Source: Streptomyces atroolivaceus (GTDB lineage: Bacteria; Actinomycetota; Actinomycetes; Streptomycetales; Streptomycetaceae). From it: a DNA stretch of 5,886 nucleotides. The number at the start of each line of letters is the position of its first letter. Position 1 is the first letter of the stretch. The notes under the pieces are model-generated. The model saw only the letters and a program-made list of their open reading frames with translations. It did no database searches and was not told the origin of the DNA. The DNA lies in contig NZ_JNXG01000036.1 in NCBI RefSeq assembly GCF_000717025.1, positions 1-5,886 of the forward strand, written 5' to 3'. Positions 1-5,886 of the stretch are shown here, in pieces. Both the position numbers and the translations under genes were made by a program.

Positions 1-92
1 CCTGGCCCACCACCCACAACAAAACCCGACGCGCCGGAATCTCATCCTTCGGCATCAGCGGCACCAACGCCCACATCATCCTCGCCGAACCC
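1..92 (+). other. Ketosynthase (KS) domain, C-terminal end only
   Basis: Visible residues 1-30 read as the end of a modular KS: an [23 protein letters not shown] segment, the conserved last strand and loop of the thiolase fold. The active-site Cys and both catalytic His residues lie upstream of the window, so activity cannot be judged. Codon use is strikingly C-ending here and changes just downstream (see findings). Confidence 0.93.
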
Positions 93-3000
93 CCCACCGG
101 ACCTCGCACGCCGGAGACCGGTCCCGGGGACGACGCCTCCGCCCCCCTGTGGGTACTGTCCGGCCGCACCGAAGCGGCGCTGCGCGCCCAGGCCACCGCA
201 CTCGCAGACGCGCTGGACGCCCTCGACGACGTGCCCACCCGTGACCTCGGCCGTGCCCTGGCCACCACCCGTACCGCCCTCGACCACCGCGCGGCCGTCA
301 GCGCCGAGGACCGGGTCGAGGCCGCTGCGGCGCTGGCCGCGCTCGGCCGCGGTGAACAGCACTCCGCCCTGGCCCTCGGCACGGCACACGCCGACGACCG
401 GCTCGCCTACCTCTTCACCGGGCAGGGCAGCCAACGTGTCGGCATGGGGCGTGAGTTGTACGAGTCGGAGCCCGTTTTCGCCGCCGCCCTGGACGCGGTG
501 TGCGGCGAACTCGACTCCTGCCGCGGGTCCGTGCCCGGTACCCCGCCGATCCGCGAGGTGATGTTCCACGACGCGGCGGCACTCGACCGGACCGAGAACA
601 CCCAGAGTGCCCTCTTCGCCCTCCAGGTCGCGCTGTTCCGGCTGCTGGAGCACCGGGGCCTGGCACCGAGCGCCGTCCTCGGTCACTCGATAGGCGAGTT
701 CGCCGCCGCGCACGTCGCCGGAATCCTCACCCTGCCGGACGCCTGTGCTCTGGTCACCGCGCGTGGCCGGCTCATGCAGGCCCTGCCGCCCGGCGGCACG
801 ATGATGGCCGTCCAGGCGTCACGGGACGAGGTCGGCGCGATGCTGGAAGGCCGCGAACACGAGGTGAGCATCGCCGCCGTCAACGGCCCCACGGCGGTCG
901 TCGTCTCCGGCGACGTCGACGCCGTCGAACAGGTCGCAGCCACGTCGGCCGCCGCCGGCCGCAAGACGCGCCGGCTCACCGTGAGTCACGCCTTCCACTC
1001 CCACCGCATGGACGGGATGCTCGACGCGTTCGCCGCAGTCACCGCGGAAATCCGGTACGGGGAGCCGCGCATCCTCATGGTGTCCACGGTCACCGGCGGG
1101 CCCGTCGACGTCACCGCCGACTACTGGGTCCAGCAGGTGCGCCGGGAAGTACGGATGTCCGACGGGCTGACCACGCTTCACGGCCTCGGAATACGGAACT
1201 TCCTCGAACTCGGCCCGGACGGGGTGCTGTCGGCACTGGGCCAGGACTGTCTGGACGACGACGCGCTGGCGTTCGTCCCGCTGCTGCGCCGTGGACGGTC
1301 CGAGCGTCGCACCCTGGCCGCCGCACTCGGCACCCTGCACGTCCGCGGCCGGAGTCCGGACTGGCACGCGGTGTTCGGCGAGGGGCGGACCCCAGCCCTG
1401 CCGACGTACGCGTTCCAGAGGGAGCGCTACTGGCTGACCGCGCACGGGACCGAGGGCCCGGCCGGTCACCCGCTGCTCGGGCCCGCCGTCGAACTCGCCG
1501 AGTCGGGCCAGGCCGTACTGACCGCACGGCTCGGCCGACGTACCCATCCCTGGCTCGCCGACCACGCGGTGCTGGGCTCGGTCCTGCTGCCCGGCACCGC
1601 CTTCCTGGAACTCGCGGCCCACGCGGGCTCGCAGACCGGCACGCCGGTGGTCGCCGAGCTGGTCCTGACCGCGCCCCTGGTGATCCCCGAGGAGGGCCGC
1701 GCCGAGGTCCAGGTGGTCGTGGCCGCACCCGGCGAGGACGGACAGCGTGCGCTGACCCTGCACGCCCGCACCGAGACACCGGACGGCACCACCGAGCCGT
1801 GGATCCTGCACGCCACCGGAACCCTCGCCCCGCACGACGGAACCCCCGCGACCGCCGCGGTCCGGCCCGCCTCCGAGGCCGAGCCCCTTCCCATCGACGG
1901 CTGCTACGCCGAACTGGCCGCCGCGGGTTACGCCTACGGGCCGGTCTTCCGGGGCCTGCGCGCCGTGTGGCGGCACGGCGCCGACCTGCTCGCCGAGGTC
2001 TCCCTGCCGCCGTCCGTCACCGACGCCGCCTCCTACGGACTGCACCCCGCACTGCTCGACGCGGCGCTGCATCCGATCGTCACGGCCGCGCTCGCCGACG
2101 GCGACCGCCGCCTGCTGCCCTTCTCATGGCGCGGTGTGACCGTCCACCAGCCCGGCGCCCGTGCCGCCCGCGTTCTGATCACCGATACCGGGCCGGACGC
2201 GGTGTCGCTGACGCTGCTGGACGAGTCCCACGCGGTGGTCGCCGAGGTCGCGGAGCTGGTACTGCGCCCGGTCAGCGACGACGTGGCCGTCCCGCGGTCG
2301 CTCCACCGCCTGGACTGGAAGCCGGTCACGGCGGATCAGGAACGGGCCCCGGCGGCCGCCGGGCTCGGCTCCGCCGACCTGGGTGTCGGCCCGCAGTACG
2401 CCGACCTCGCGGCTCTGGGCCTGGCCGTCGACTCGGGACTTCCCGCCCCCGCAGTGGTCTTCGCACCGCTCGCTGACCTCACGGACGGTCCGGCGCCCGT
2501 CGCCCGGCAGGCCGTGCACCGCTCCCTCGCTCTGCTGCAGGCGTGGCTGGCCGACGACCGGCTCGCCGGCTCCCGGCTGGTACTCGTCACCCGGGGGGCC
2601 GTGGCCACGGCCCCGGACGCCGATGTGGACCCCGACGGGGCGGCCGTGTGGGGCCTGGCACGCTCGGCTCAGACCGAGAACCCCGGGCGGGTCGGGCTGC
2701 TGGACGTGGAGTCGGCGGCGGACTGTCGTGCCGCGCTGCCACTGACAGGCGAGGAGCCCCAACTCGCGGTGCGAGACGGGGAGCTGCTGGTACCCAGGCT
2801 CGGCCGGGCGACAGCCGGCAGTGACCTGGTCCCCCCTGCCGGGACGACCGCCTGGCGGCTGGAGGTGCGCGAGCGCGGGACCCTCGACCACCTTGCGCTC
2901 GCGCCCTGCCCGGAGGCCGTGGGGCCGCTGAGCGACGGTGAGATCCGCGTCGCTGTGCGCGCTGCGGGCGTCAACTTCCGCGATGTACTCAACACGCTCG

Positions 3001-5171
3001 GTCTCTACCCGGGCGACCCCGGTCTGCTCGGGCTCGAAGGAGCCGGCGTGGTCACGGAGGTCGGGCCCCGCGTCAGCGGCCTGCGCGTCGGCGACCGGGT
3101 CATGGGCCTGTTCTCCGGGGCGTTCGGCCCGGTGGCCGTCGCCGACCACCGGCGGGTCGCCGTCATGCCCACCGACTGGACGTACGCCCAGGCGGCGTCC
3201 GCGCCGATCGTGTTCCTGACCGCCTACCACGCACTGGTCGACCTCGCGGACCTCGCCGCGGGCGAGCGTGTCCTGGTCCACGCCGCAGCGGGTGGCGTCG
3301 GTATGGCCGCCGTCCAACTGGCCCGGCATCTTGGGGCGGACGTCTTCGGCACCGCGGGCCCCGGCAAATGGGAGGCCCTCCGCGCCCTCGGCCTGGGCGG
3401 GGCGAACCTCGCGTCGTCCCGCACCCTGGACTTCGAGACCGCGTTCGGCACGGCCACCGAAGGCCACGGCATGGACGTCGTACTGAACTCCCTCGCCGGC
3501 GAATTCGTGGACGCCTCCTTGAGGCTGCTGCCGCGTGGCGGCCGGTTCGTCGAGATGGGCAAGACCGACCTGCGCGATCCGGAGCTGGTCGCAGCCGGCC
3601 ACCCCGGAGTGGACTACCGCTTCTTCGACCTGCTCCAGGAACCGGCCGAGCGGATCTCCGAGATGCTCACGGCTGTCCTGCGACTGCTGTCGTCCGGGGC
3701 GCTGACCCCCCTGCCGCTGAGCACGTGGGACGTCCGCCGGGCACCGGAGGCCTTCCGCCACGTCAGCCAGGCCCGGCACATCGGCAAGGTGGTCCTCACC
3801 GTGCCCGCAGCCTTGGACCCGGACGGTACGGTCCTGGTCACCGGCGCCACCGGAGCCCTCGGCGGGCTGGTGGCACGACACCTGGTCACCCGGCACGGTG
3901 CTCGTCGTCTGCTGCTGGTCAGCCGCCGCGGCCCCGATGCACCGGGCGCGTCGGAACTGGCCTCAGAACTGTCCGAGTCGGGTGCCGAGGTGACGCTCGC
4001 GGCCTGTGACACCGCCGACCGCGACGCGCTCGCGCGACTGCTGAACGGCGTACGGCTCACCGCCGTCGTCCACGCCGCAGGGGTGCTCGACGACGGGGTG
4101 ATCACCGCGCTCACCCCCGGACGCCTCGACACGGTGCTCGCCGCCAAAGCCACCGCGGCCCGTCACCTGCACGAGCTCACCGCGGACCAGGACCTCGCGG
4201 CGTTCGTCCTCTTCTCCTCCGTCATGGGTGTCGTCGGCGGCGCCGGCCAGGGCAACTACGCTGCCGCCAACGCCTACTTGGATGCCTTGGCCCAACACCG
4301 CAGGGCACAGGGCCTCCCCGCGCTCTCCCTGGCATGGGGGATGTGGGCGGAGACGGCGGGAAGGCCGGGCGCCACTGGAATGGCGGGCGCCCTCTCCCAG
4401 GCCGACCGGGTGCGGATCGCCAGGACCGGCCTCGCCCCCATCGACCGGGCGGAGGGTCTGGCGCTGCTCGACGCGGCTCTGCGCATGGACGCCGCCGCGC
4501 TGGTGCCCGCGCCCCTCGACCGCGCCGCGCTCGGCGCTCTCGGGCCGCAACTGCCCACCGTGCTGCGGGACCTCGCACCGGACGCGCCCCGGCCGGCCGA
4601 GGCGCCGACCACCGCCGTGGCCCCGAGGACAGAGACGCTGCGCGACCGGCTCGCCGCCCTGAGCCCGGCCGAGCAGGAGGAGCTGCTGCTGGATCTCGTC
4701 CGGGTGCAGACCGCCGCCGTACTCGGCCGGTCCTCCGCGGCCGGCATCCCCGCCGACCGGCCCTTCAAGGACATGGGCTGTGACTCACTCACCCTCGTGG
4801 AACTGCGTAACAGGCTGCAGACCAGCGCCGGTCTACGGCTGCCCGCCACCTTCCTCTTCAACTGCCCGACGCCCTCGGCGGTCGTGGCACACCTGCACAC
4901 CGAACTGGTCGCGGCCGACGCGGAACCGGTCGGCTCCACCGAGCCGAAGGCCGTGCGCGGTCTGATCGAACTCGACCGGCTGGAAGCGGCCCTCGCCGAA
5001 CTGCCGGACGACACCCAGGACGACATCAAGGAAGAGCTCGTCCTGCGACTCCAGGCGCTGGTGGCCCGTGTACCGGCTCAGCGCGCCCCGGCCGAGGAAG
5101 ACGATCTGGCCGCACGGGTCCAGTCGGCTTCGGTCGACGAACTGTTCGCGTTCATCGACTCCGAACTCTGA
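1..5171 (+). CDS. Type I modular polyketide synthase, C-terminal part (KS end-AT-DH-ER-KR-ACP-docking), 5' partial
   Basis: The 3' part of a large multidomain PKS, open at the left edge; the first whole codon is at 3 and the stop is TGA 5169-5171, giving 1722 visible residues. The ATG/GTG-type starts inside, such as GTG 231, are not real starts because KS sequence ([11 protein letters not shown], residues 14-24) lies upstream in the same frame. Domain order by visible residue: KS end 1-~30, KS-AT linker to ~135, AT ~136-428 with post-AT linker to ~478, DH ~489-758, KR structural half ~759-940, ER ~951-1268, KR catalytic half ~1275-1500, ACP ~1560-1635, docking domain ~1653-1722. All catalytic motifs look intact, so the module should add one malonyl-derived unit and reduce it to a saturated -CH2-CH2- segment held on the ACP. 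There is no thioesterase, so the chain must go to another protein, probably the one encoded next. The protein is cytoplasmic and should act as a homodimer. I saw no in-frame TTA (bldA-type) codon. The function is clear; the product and cluster are not recognised. Confidence 0.97.
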   Translation, partial: WPTTHNKTRRAGISSFGISGTNAHIILAEPPTGPRTPETGPGDDASAPLWVLSGRTEAALRAQATALADALDALDDVPTRDLGRALATTRTALDHRAAVSAEDRVEAAAALAALGRGEQHSALALGTAHADDRLAYLFTGQGSQRVGMGRELYESEPVFAAALDAVCGELDSCRGSVPGTPPIREVMFHDAAALDRTENTQSALFALQVALFRLLEHRGLAPSAVLGHSIGEFAAAHVAGILTLPDACALVTARGRLMQALPPGGTMMAVQASRDEVGAMLEGREHEVSIAAVNGPTAVVVSGDVDAVEQVAATSAAAGRKTRRLTVSHAFHSHRMDGMLDAFAAVTAEIRYGEPRILMVSTVTGGPVDVTADYWVQQVRREVRMSDGLTTLHGLGIRNFLELGPDGVLSALGQDCLDDDALAFVPLLRRGRSERRTLAAALGTLHVRGRSPDWHAVFGEGRTPALPTYAFQRERYWLTAHGTEGPAGHPLLGPAVELAESGQAVLTARLGRRTHPWLADHAVLGSVLLPGTAFLELAAHAGSQTGTPVVAELVLTAPLVIPEEGRAEVQVVVAAPGEDGQRALTLHARTETPDGTTEPWILHATGTLAPHDGTPATAAVRPASEAEPLPIDGCYAELAAAGYAYGPVFRGLRAVWRHGADLLAEVSLPPSVTDAASYGLHPALLDAALHPIVTAALADGDRRLLPFSWRGVTVHQPGARAARVLITDTGPDAVSLTLLDESHAVVAEVAELVLRPVSDDVAVPRSLHRLDWKPVTADQERAPAAAGLGSADLGVGPQYADLAALGLAVDSGLPAPAVVFAPLADLTDGPAPVARQAVHRSLALLQAWLADDRLAGSRLVLVTRGAVATAPDADVDPDGAAVWGLARSAQTENPGRVGLLDVESAADCRAALPLTGEEPQLAVRDGELLVPRLGRATAGSDLVPPAGTTAWRLEVRERGTLDHLALAPCPEAVGPLSDGEIRVAVRAAGVNFRDVLNTLGLYPGDPGLLGLEGAGVVTEVGPRVSGLRVGDRVMGLFSGAFGPVAVADHRRVAVMPTDWTYAQAASAPIVFLTAYHALVDLADLAAGERVLVHAAAGGVGMAAVQLARHLGADVFGTAGPGKWEALRALGLGGANLASSRTLDFETAFGTATEGHGMDVVLNSLAGEFVDASLRLLPRGGRFVEMGKTDLRDPELVAAGHPGVDYRFFDLLQEPAERISEMLTAVLRLLSSGALTPLPLSTWDVRRAPEAFRHVSQARHIGKVVLTVPAALDPDGTVLVTGATGALGGLVARHLVTRHGARRLLLVSRRGPDAPGASELASELSESGAEVTLAACDTADRDALARLLNGVRLTAVVHAAGVLDDGVITALTPGRLDTVLAAKATAARHLHELTADQDLAAFVLFSSVMGVVGGAGQGNYAAANAYLDALAQHRRAQGLPALSLAWGMWAETAGRPGATGMAGALSQADRVRIARTGLAPIDRAEGLALLDAALRMDAAALVPAPLDRAALGALGPQLPTVLRDLAPDAPRPAEAPTTAVAPRTETLRDRLAALSPAEQEELLLDLVRVQTAAVLGRSSAAGIPADRPFKDMGCDSLTLVELRNRLQTSAGLRLPATFLFNCPTPSAVVAHLHTELVAADAEPVGSTEPKAVRGLIELDRLEAALAELPDDTQDDIKEELVLRLQALVARVPAQRAPAEEDDLAARVQSASVDELFAFIDSEL
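408..1290 (+). other. Acyltransferase (AT) domain, predicted malonyl-CoA specific
   Basis: The AT selects the extender unit and loads it on the ACP. It opens with [10 protein letters not shown] (408-437). The active-site serine is in GHSIGE, with Ser codon 687-689. The residue after that Ser is Ile, and the later specificity motif is HAFH (987-998); both are established markers of malonyl-CoA ATs, whereas methylmalonyl ATs usually have GHSQG and YASH. The [12 protein letters not shown] stretch also fits the malonyl type. The post-AT linker runs to about 1436 and ends in the usual [11 protein letters not shown] motif (1404-1436). Small departures from the common sequence are NTQSALF where TQPALF is usual, and a short extra loop around 510-545. 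Neither touches the catalytic Ser-His pair. Specificity is an inference from motifs but a strong one. Confidence 0.93.
1467..2276 (+). other. Dehydratase (DH) domain, predicted active
   Basis: The DH removes water from the beta-hydroxyacyl chain to give an enoyl intermediate. It begins at HPLLG (1467) directly after the post-AT linker. The catalytic His is in [10 protein letters not shown] (HxxxGxxxxP; His codon 1563-1565, visible residue 521). The GYAYGPVF motif lies at 1926-1949. The catalytic Asp is in LLDAALH (Asp codon 2058-2060, residue 686). The 165-residue His-Asp spacing is normal for a double hot-dog DH. All three family motifs are intact, so activity is expected. Confidence 0.94.
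2277..2822 (+). other. Ketoreductase structural (non-catalytic) subdomain
   Basis: This stretch between DH and ER is not an empty linker. It starts with [10 protein letters not shown] and ends with [15 protein letters not shown] and a [17 protein letters not shown] segment, which are hallmarks of the first, degenerate Rossmann half of a modular KR. In fully reducing modules the ER is inserted between this half and the catalytic half, exactly as seen here. It stabilises the KR fold and has no catalytic residues of its own. Confidence 0.88.
2853..3806 (+). other. Enoylreductase (ER) domain, NADPH-dependent
   Basis: A medium-chain dehydrogenase-type ER that reduces the alpha,beta double bond left by the DH. 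The substrate-side motif GVNFRDVL lies at 2967-2990 and the nucleotide-binding motif HAAAGGVGM at 3279-3305; the domain ends at IGKVVLTVP (3780-3806). A Tyr (codon 3006-3008, in LGLYPG) falls at position 52 counting from Trp 2853. This is the position where Tyr versus Val has been linked to the stereochemistry of alpha-branched products (Tyr with 2S). Because the AT is malonyl type, the alpha carbon carries no branch, so that choice would not show in the product. No motif is missing, so activity is expected. Confidence 0.95.
3825..4505 (+). other. Ketoreductase (KR) catalytic subdomain, B-type
   Basis: A short-chain dehydrogenase fold that reduces the beta-keto group with NADPH. The cofactor loop TGATGALG is at 3840-3863. 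The catalytic set is intact with canonical spacing: Lys (4146-4148), Ser (4218-4220, second Ser of LFSSVMG), Tyr (4257-4259, in QGNYAAAN) and Asn four residues after Tyr. Ser and Tyr are 13 residues apart and Lys and Ser 24 apart, as in characterised modular KRs. The LDD motif at 4086-4094 marks a B-type KR, which gives the D-configured (usually 3R) alcohol, the form normally dehydrated to a trans double bond by the partner DH. The stereocentre is then lost by DH and ER action. Confidence 0.95.
4680..4907 (+). other. Acyl carrier protein (ACP) domain
   Basis: The ACP carries the growing chain on a phosphopantetheine arm attached to the Ser of the DSL motif (Ser codon TCA 4785-4787, visible residue 1595). 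It is followed by the usual VELRNRL helix and a [14 protein letters not shown] segment. The residue before DSL is Cys (GCDSL), where Phe or another hydrophobic residue is more usual, and NCPTP replaces the common DYPTP/DHPTP. The attachment Ser and the overall length are normal, so function is expected. Confidence 0.95.
4959..5168 (+). other. C-terminal docking domain (class 1 helical type)
   Basis: About 70 residues after the ACP with no thioesterase. A first amphipathic stretch ([15 protein letters not shown], from 4962) and a second helix ([15 protein letters not shown]) fit the dimerising helices of actinobacterial class 1 docking domains. A charged spacer follows, then the last helix ([18 protein letters not shown], from 5100) ending in IDSEL and the stop. 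This last helix normally binds the N-terminal coiled coil of the next PKS, and a protein with such a coiled coil is encoded 139 bases downstream. Assignment is by family pattern; pairing is inferred. Confidence 0.88.
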
Positions 5172-5219
5172 CCCCGTTCCCACATCGCCCTGACCTTCAC
5201 CCTGCTCATCCTGTTCGCC

Positions 5220-5272
5220 GCGCGCGGCACGCCCGGGTACGTCTTCCTGGAAGCCGTACCCGGACCGCGCGC
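5220..5272 (+). repeat. Compound inverted repeat / intergenic hairpin
   Basis: Three nested stems can be read. The outer stem is GCGCGCGG (5220-5227) with CCGCGCGC (5265-5272). The middle stem is CCGGGTACG (5233-5241) with CGTACCCGG (5255-5263). The inner stem is CTTC (5243-5246) with GAAG (5250-5253), closing a 3-base loop. Together they give 21 Watson-Crick pairs, interrupted by an asymmetric 5-against-1 bulge (5228-5232 versus 5264) and one T-C mismatch (5242/5254). No T-run follows, so it is not a classical rho-independent terminator. It ends 23 bases before the ribosome binding site. It could be a partial terminator, an mRNA-stabilising structure or a protein-binding palindrome; the sequence does not decide. 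Confidence 0.75.
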
Positions 5273-5295
5273 ACGCACGGCTTCACGACGCCTTC

Positions 5296-5303
5296 GGGGG
5301 AAA
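5296..5303 (+). promoter_or_regulatory. Ribosome binding site for the second PKS gene
   Basis: The run GGGGGAAA lies just upstream of ATG 5311, with 9 bases between the GGGGGA core and the start codon. It is an imperfect match to GGAGG but is the only purine-rich run near the start. Together with the docking-domain sequence that begins at this ATG, it fixes the start. Confidence 0.75.
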
Positions 5304-5310
5304 CATCGCC

Positions 5311-5403
5311 ATGACAGCAACGGACAACGACAGGCTTGTCGAATACCTCAAGCGCCTCACCGTCGACCTCCACCAGTCCCGTCAGCGGGTCCGTGAACTG
5401 GAG
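5311..5403 (+). other. N-terminal docking domain (coiled coil)
   Basis: Residues 1-31 of the second PKS. The pattern [22 protein letters not shown] has hydrophobic residues at heptad-like spacing with flanking charges, matching the dimeric coiled coil of class 1 N-terminal docking domains. This type receives the last C-terminal helix of the upstream PKS. It ends at the AGTNDP junction just before the KS. Confidence 0.9.
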
Positions 5404-5886
5404 GCGGGCACCAACGATCCGGTCGTGATCGTCGGTATGGGGTGCCGTTTCCCGGGTGGGGTGGACTCGCCCGAGGCGCTGTGGCAGGTCGTCGCCCAGC
5501 AGCGGGACGTGATCTCCGAGTTCCCGGCCGACCGGGGATGGGACCTGGACGGCCTCTACCACCCGGACCCGGACCACTCCGGCACCTCGTACGTACGCAA
5601 CGGCGGATTCCTCCACGGGGCCGCCGAGTTCGACCCCGCCTTCTTCGGGATCTCACCGCGTGAGGCGCTCGCGATGGACCCACAGCAGCGACTGCTGCTG
5701 GAAACCTCGTGGGAAGCCCTGGAACGCGCCGGAGTCTCACCCGCATCGCTGCACGGTACGTCGACGGGCGTGTTCCTTGGTGCGATCGCCCAGGAGTACG
5801 GTCCGCGGCTGGGTGAGGCGGGTGCGGGTGCCGCCGGGTTCGGGCTGACGGGAACGACGTCGAGTGTGGCCTCGGGCCGGGTCGCC
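5311..5886 (+). CDS. Type I modular polyketide synthase, N-terminal part (docking domain and KS start), 3' partial
   Basis: The first 192 residues of a second PKS subunit, running off the right edge in frame. ATG 5311 is chosen because it follows a ribosome binding site and begins exactly at a typical N-terminal docking domain: residues 1-31 ([20 protein letters not shown] and on through RQRVRELE) form a charged coiled coil. The KS starts at about residue 36 with [15 protein letters not shown] (5416-5460). It continues with [34 protein letters not shown] and [14 protein letters not shown], all conserved in extending KS domains. The active-site Cys (TACSSS region) is expected about 16 codons beyond the window, so activity and later domains cannot be judged. 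A docking domain in place of a loading module shows this is an extension subunit taking a chain from another PKS protein, most simply the one encoded upstream. The gene is probably co-transcribed with its neighbour. Confidence 0.96.
   Translation, partial: MTATDNDRLVEYLKRLTVDLHQSRQRVRELEAGTNDPVVIVGMGCRFPGGVDSPEALWQVVAQQRDVISEFPADRGWDLDGLYHPDPDHSGTSYVRNGGFLHGAAEFDPAFFGISPREALAMDPQQRLLLETSWEALERAGVSPASLHGTSTGVFLGAIAQEYGPRLGEAGAGAAGFGLTGTTSSVASGRVA
5416..5886 (+). other. Ketosynthase (KS) domain, N-terminal part
   Basis: About 157 residues of a KS, from DPVVIVGMG to SVASGRVA, cut before the active-site Cys. The part seen covers the first half of the thiolase fold, with PQQRLLLE and the [12 protein letters not shown] stretch intact. 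It should catalyse decarboxylative condensation on the chain received from the upstream protein. The substrate-guiding regions lie outside the window. Confidence 0.94.

Larger units (their letters stand above)
5172..5310 (+). other. Intergenic region between two PKS genes
   Basis: A 139-base gap between the TGA of the first PKS and the ATG of the second. It holds a long compound hairpin (5220-5272) and a purine-rich ribosome binding site (5296-5303). I see no convincing -35/-10 pair, tRNA or known riboswitch. Same orientation and a short gap suggest co-transcription. The frame of the upstream gene stays open past its stop and would encode a hydrophobic stretch ([12 protein letters not shown]), but there is no start codon or Shine-Dalgarno sequence to support a gene. 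Confidence 0.8.

Noticed and set aside
231..233. GTG at 231 as the start of the first PKS gene
   Set aside because: The frame is open to the left edge and encodes a recognisable KS C-terminus before this codon; it is an internal Val in the KS-AT linker.
1928..1930. TTA triplet that could imply bldA (rare Leu tRNA) control
   Set aside because: It spans two codons (GGT TAC, encoding Gly-Tyr of the DH motif), so it is out of frame. I saw no in-frame TTA.
819..2072. 417-codon minus-strand open frame
   Set aside because: Antisense to the AT and DH, with low-complexity composition and no family motif; a shadow.
500..2476. 658-codon open frame in another plus-strand frame
   Set aside because: It is extremely rich in Arg, Pro and Gly with no motifs, and overlaps well-supported AT and DH domains; a codon-bias shadow.
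2124..3896. 590-codon open frame on the minus strand
   Set aside because: It lies opposite intact KR, ER and DH sequence, has no recognisable domains, and is the expected mirror of biased codons in high-GC DNA.
5220..5272. Rho-independent terminator
   Set aside because: The hairpin is strong, but no T-run follows and a co-directional PKS gene begins shortly after, so it is recorded as an inverted repeat of unknown role.
5172..5310. Promoter for the second PKS gene
   Set aside because: No convincing -35/-10 pair is visible; actinomycete promoters are variable, so absence cannot be proven, but I cannot support one.
1..5886. CRISPR arrays, mobile elements, RNA genes, or a new non-PKS system
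   Set aside because: The window is almost fully covered by two PKS genes with continuous domains; I saw no repeat arrays, transposase sequence, tRNA-like folds or frameshifts.

Overview
The window is a slice of a type I modular polyketide synthase (PKS) gene cluster. Very high G+C, strong G/C bias at third codon positions, and spurious long ORFs in every frame point to an actinomycete, most likely Streptomyces or a close relative. I cannot identify the specific cluster or its product from this window.

Two plus-strand genes are present and both are cut by the window edges. Bases 1-5171 are the 3' part of a PKS gene whose start lies upstream. It holds the last residues of a ketosynthase (KS), then a complete malonyl-type acyltransferase (AT), dehydratase (DH), enoylreductase (ER), ketoreductase (KR), acyl carrier protein (ACP) and a C-terminal docking domain. 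There is no thioesterase, so the chain is passed on to another protein. The ER sits between the structural and catalytic halves of the KR, as is normal for fully reducing modules. Bases 5172-5310 are a 139-base intergenic gap with a long compound hairpin (5220-5272) and a ribosome binding site. Bases 5311-5886 are the start of the next PKS gene: an N-terminal coiled-coil docking domain and the first part of a KS. The window ends before the KS active-site cysteine.

The first protein's last module should load malonyl-CoA, condense it, and reduce the beta-keto group fully to a methylene, adding an unbranched saturated two-carbon unit. Its C-terminal docking helices look like the class 1 (actinobacterial helical) type, and the second protein opens with the matching kind of coiled coil. 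Gene order and docking type therefore both suggest direct chain transfer from the first protein to the second.

Nothing here looks like a new class of system. The points most worth a second look are the intergenic hairpin, the sharp change in codon style between KS and downstream sequence (possible KS recombination), and minor residue variations in the ACP and AT.
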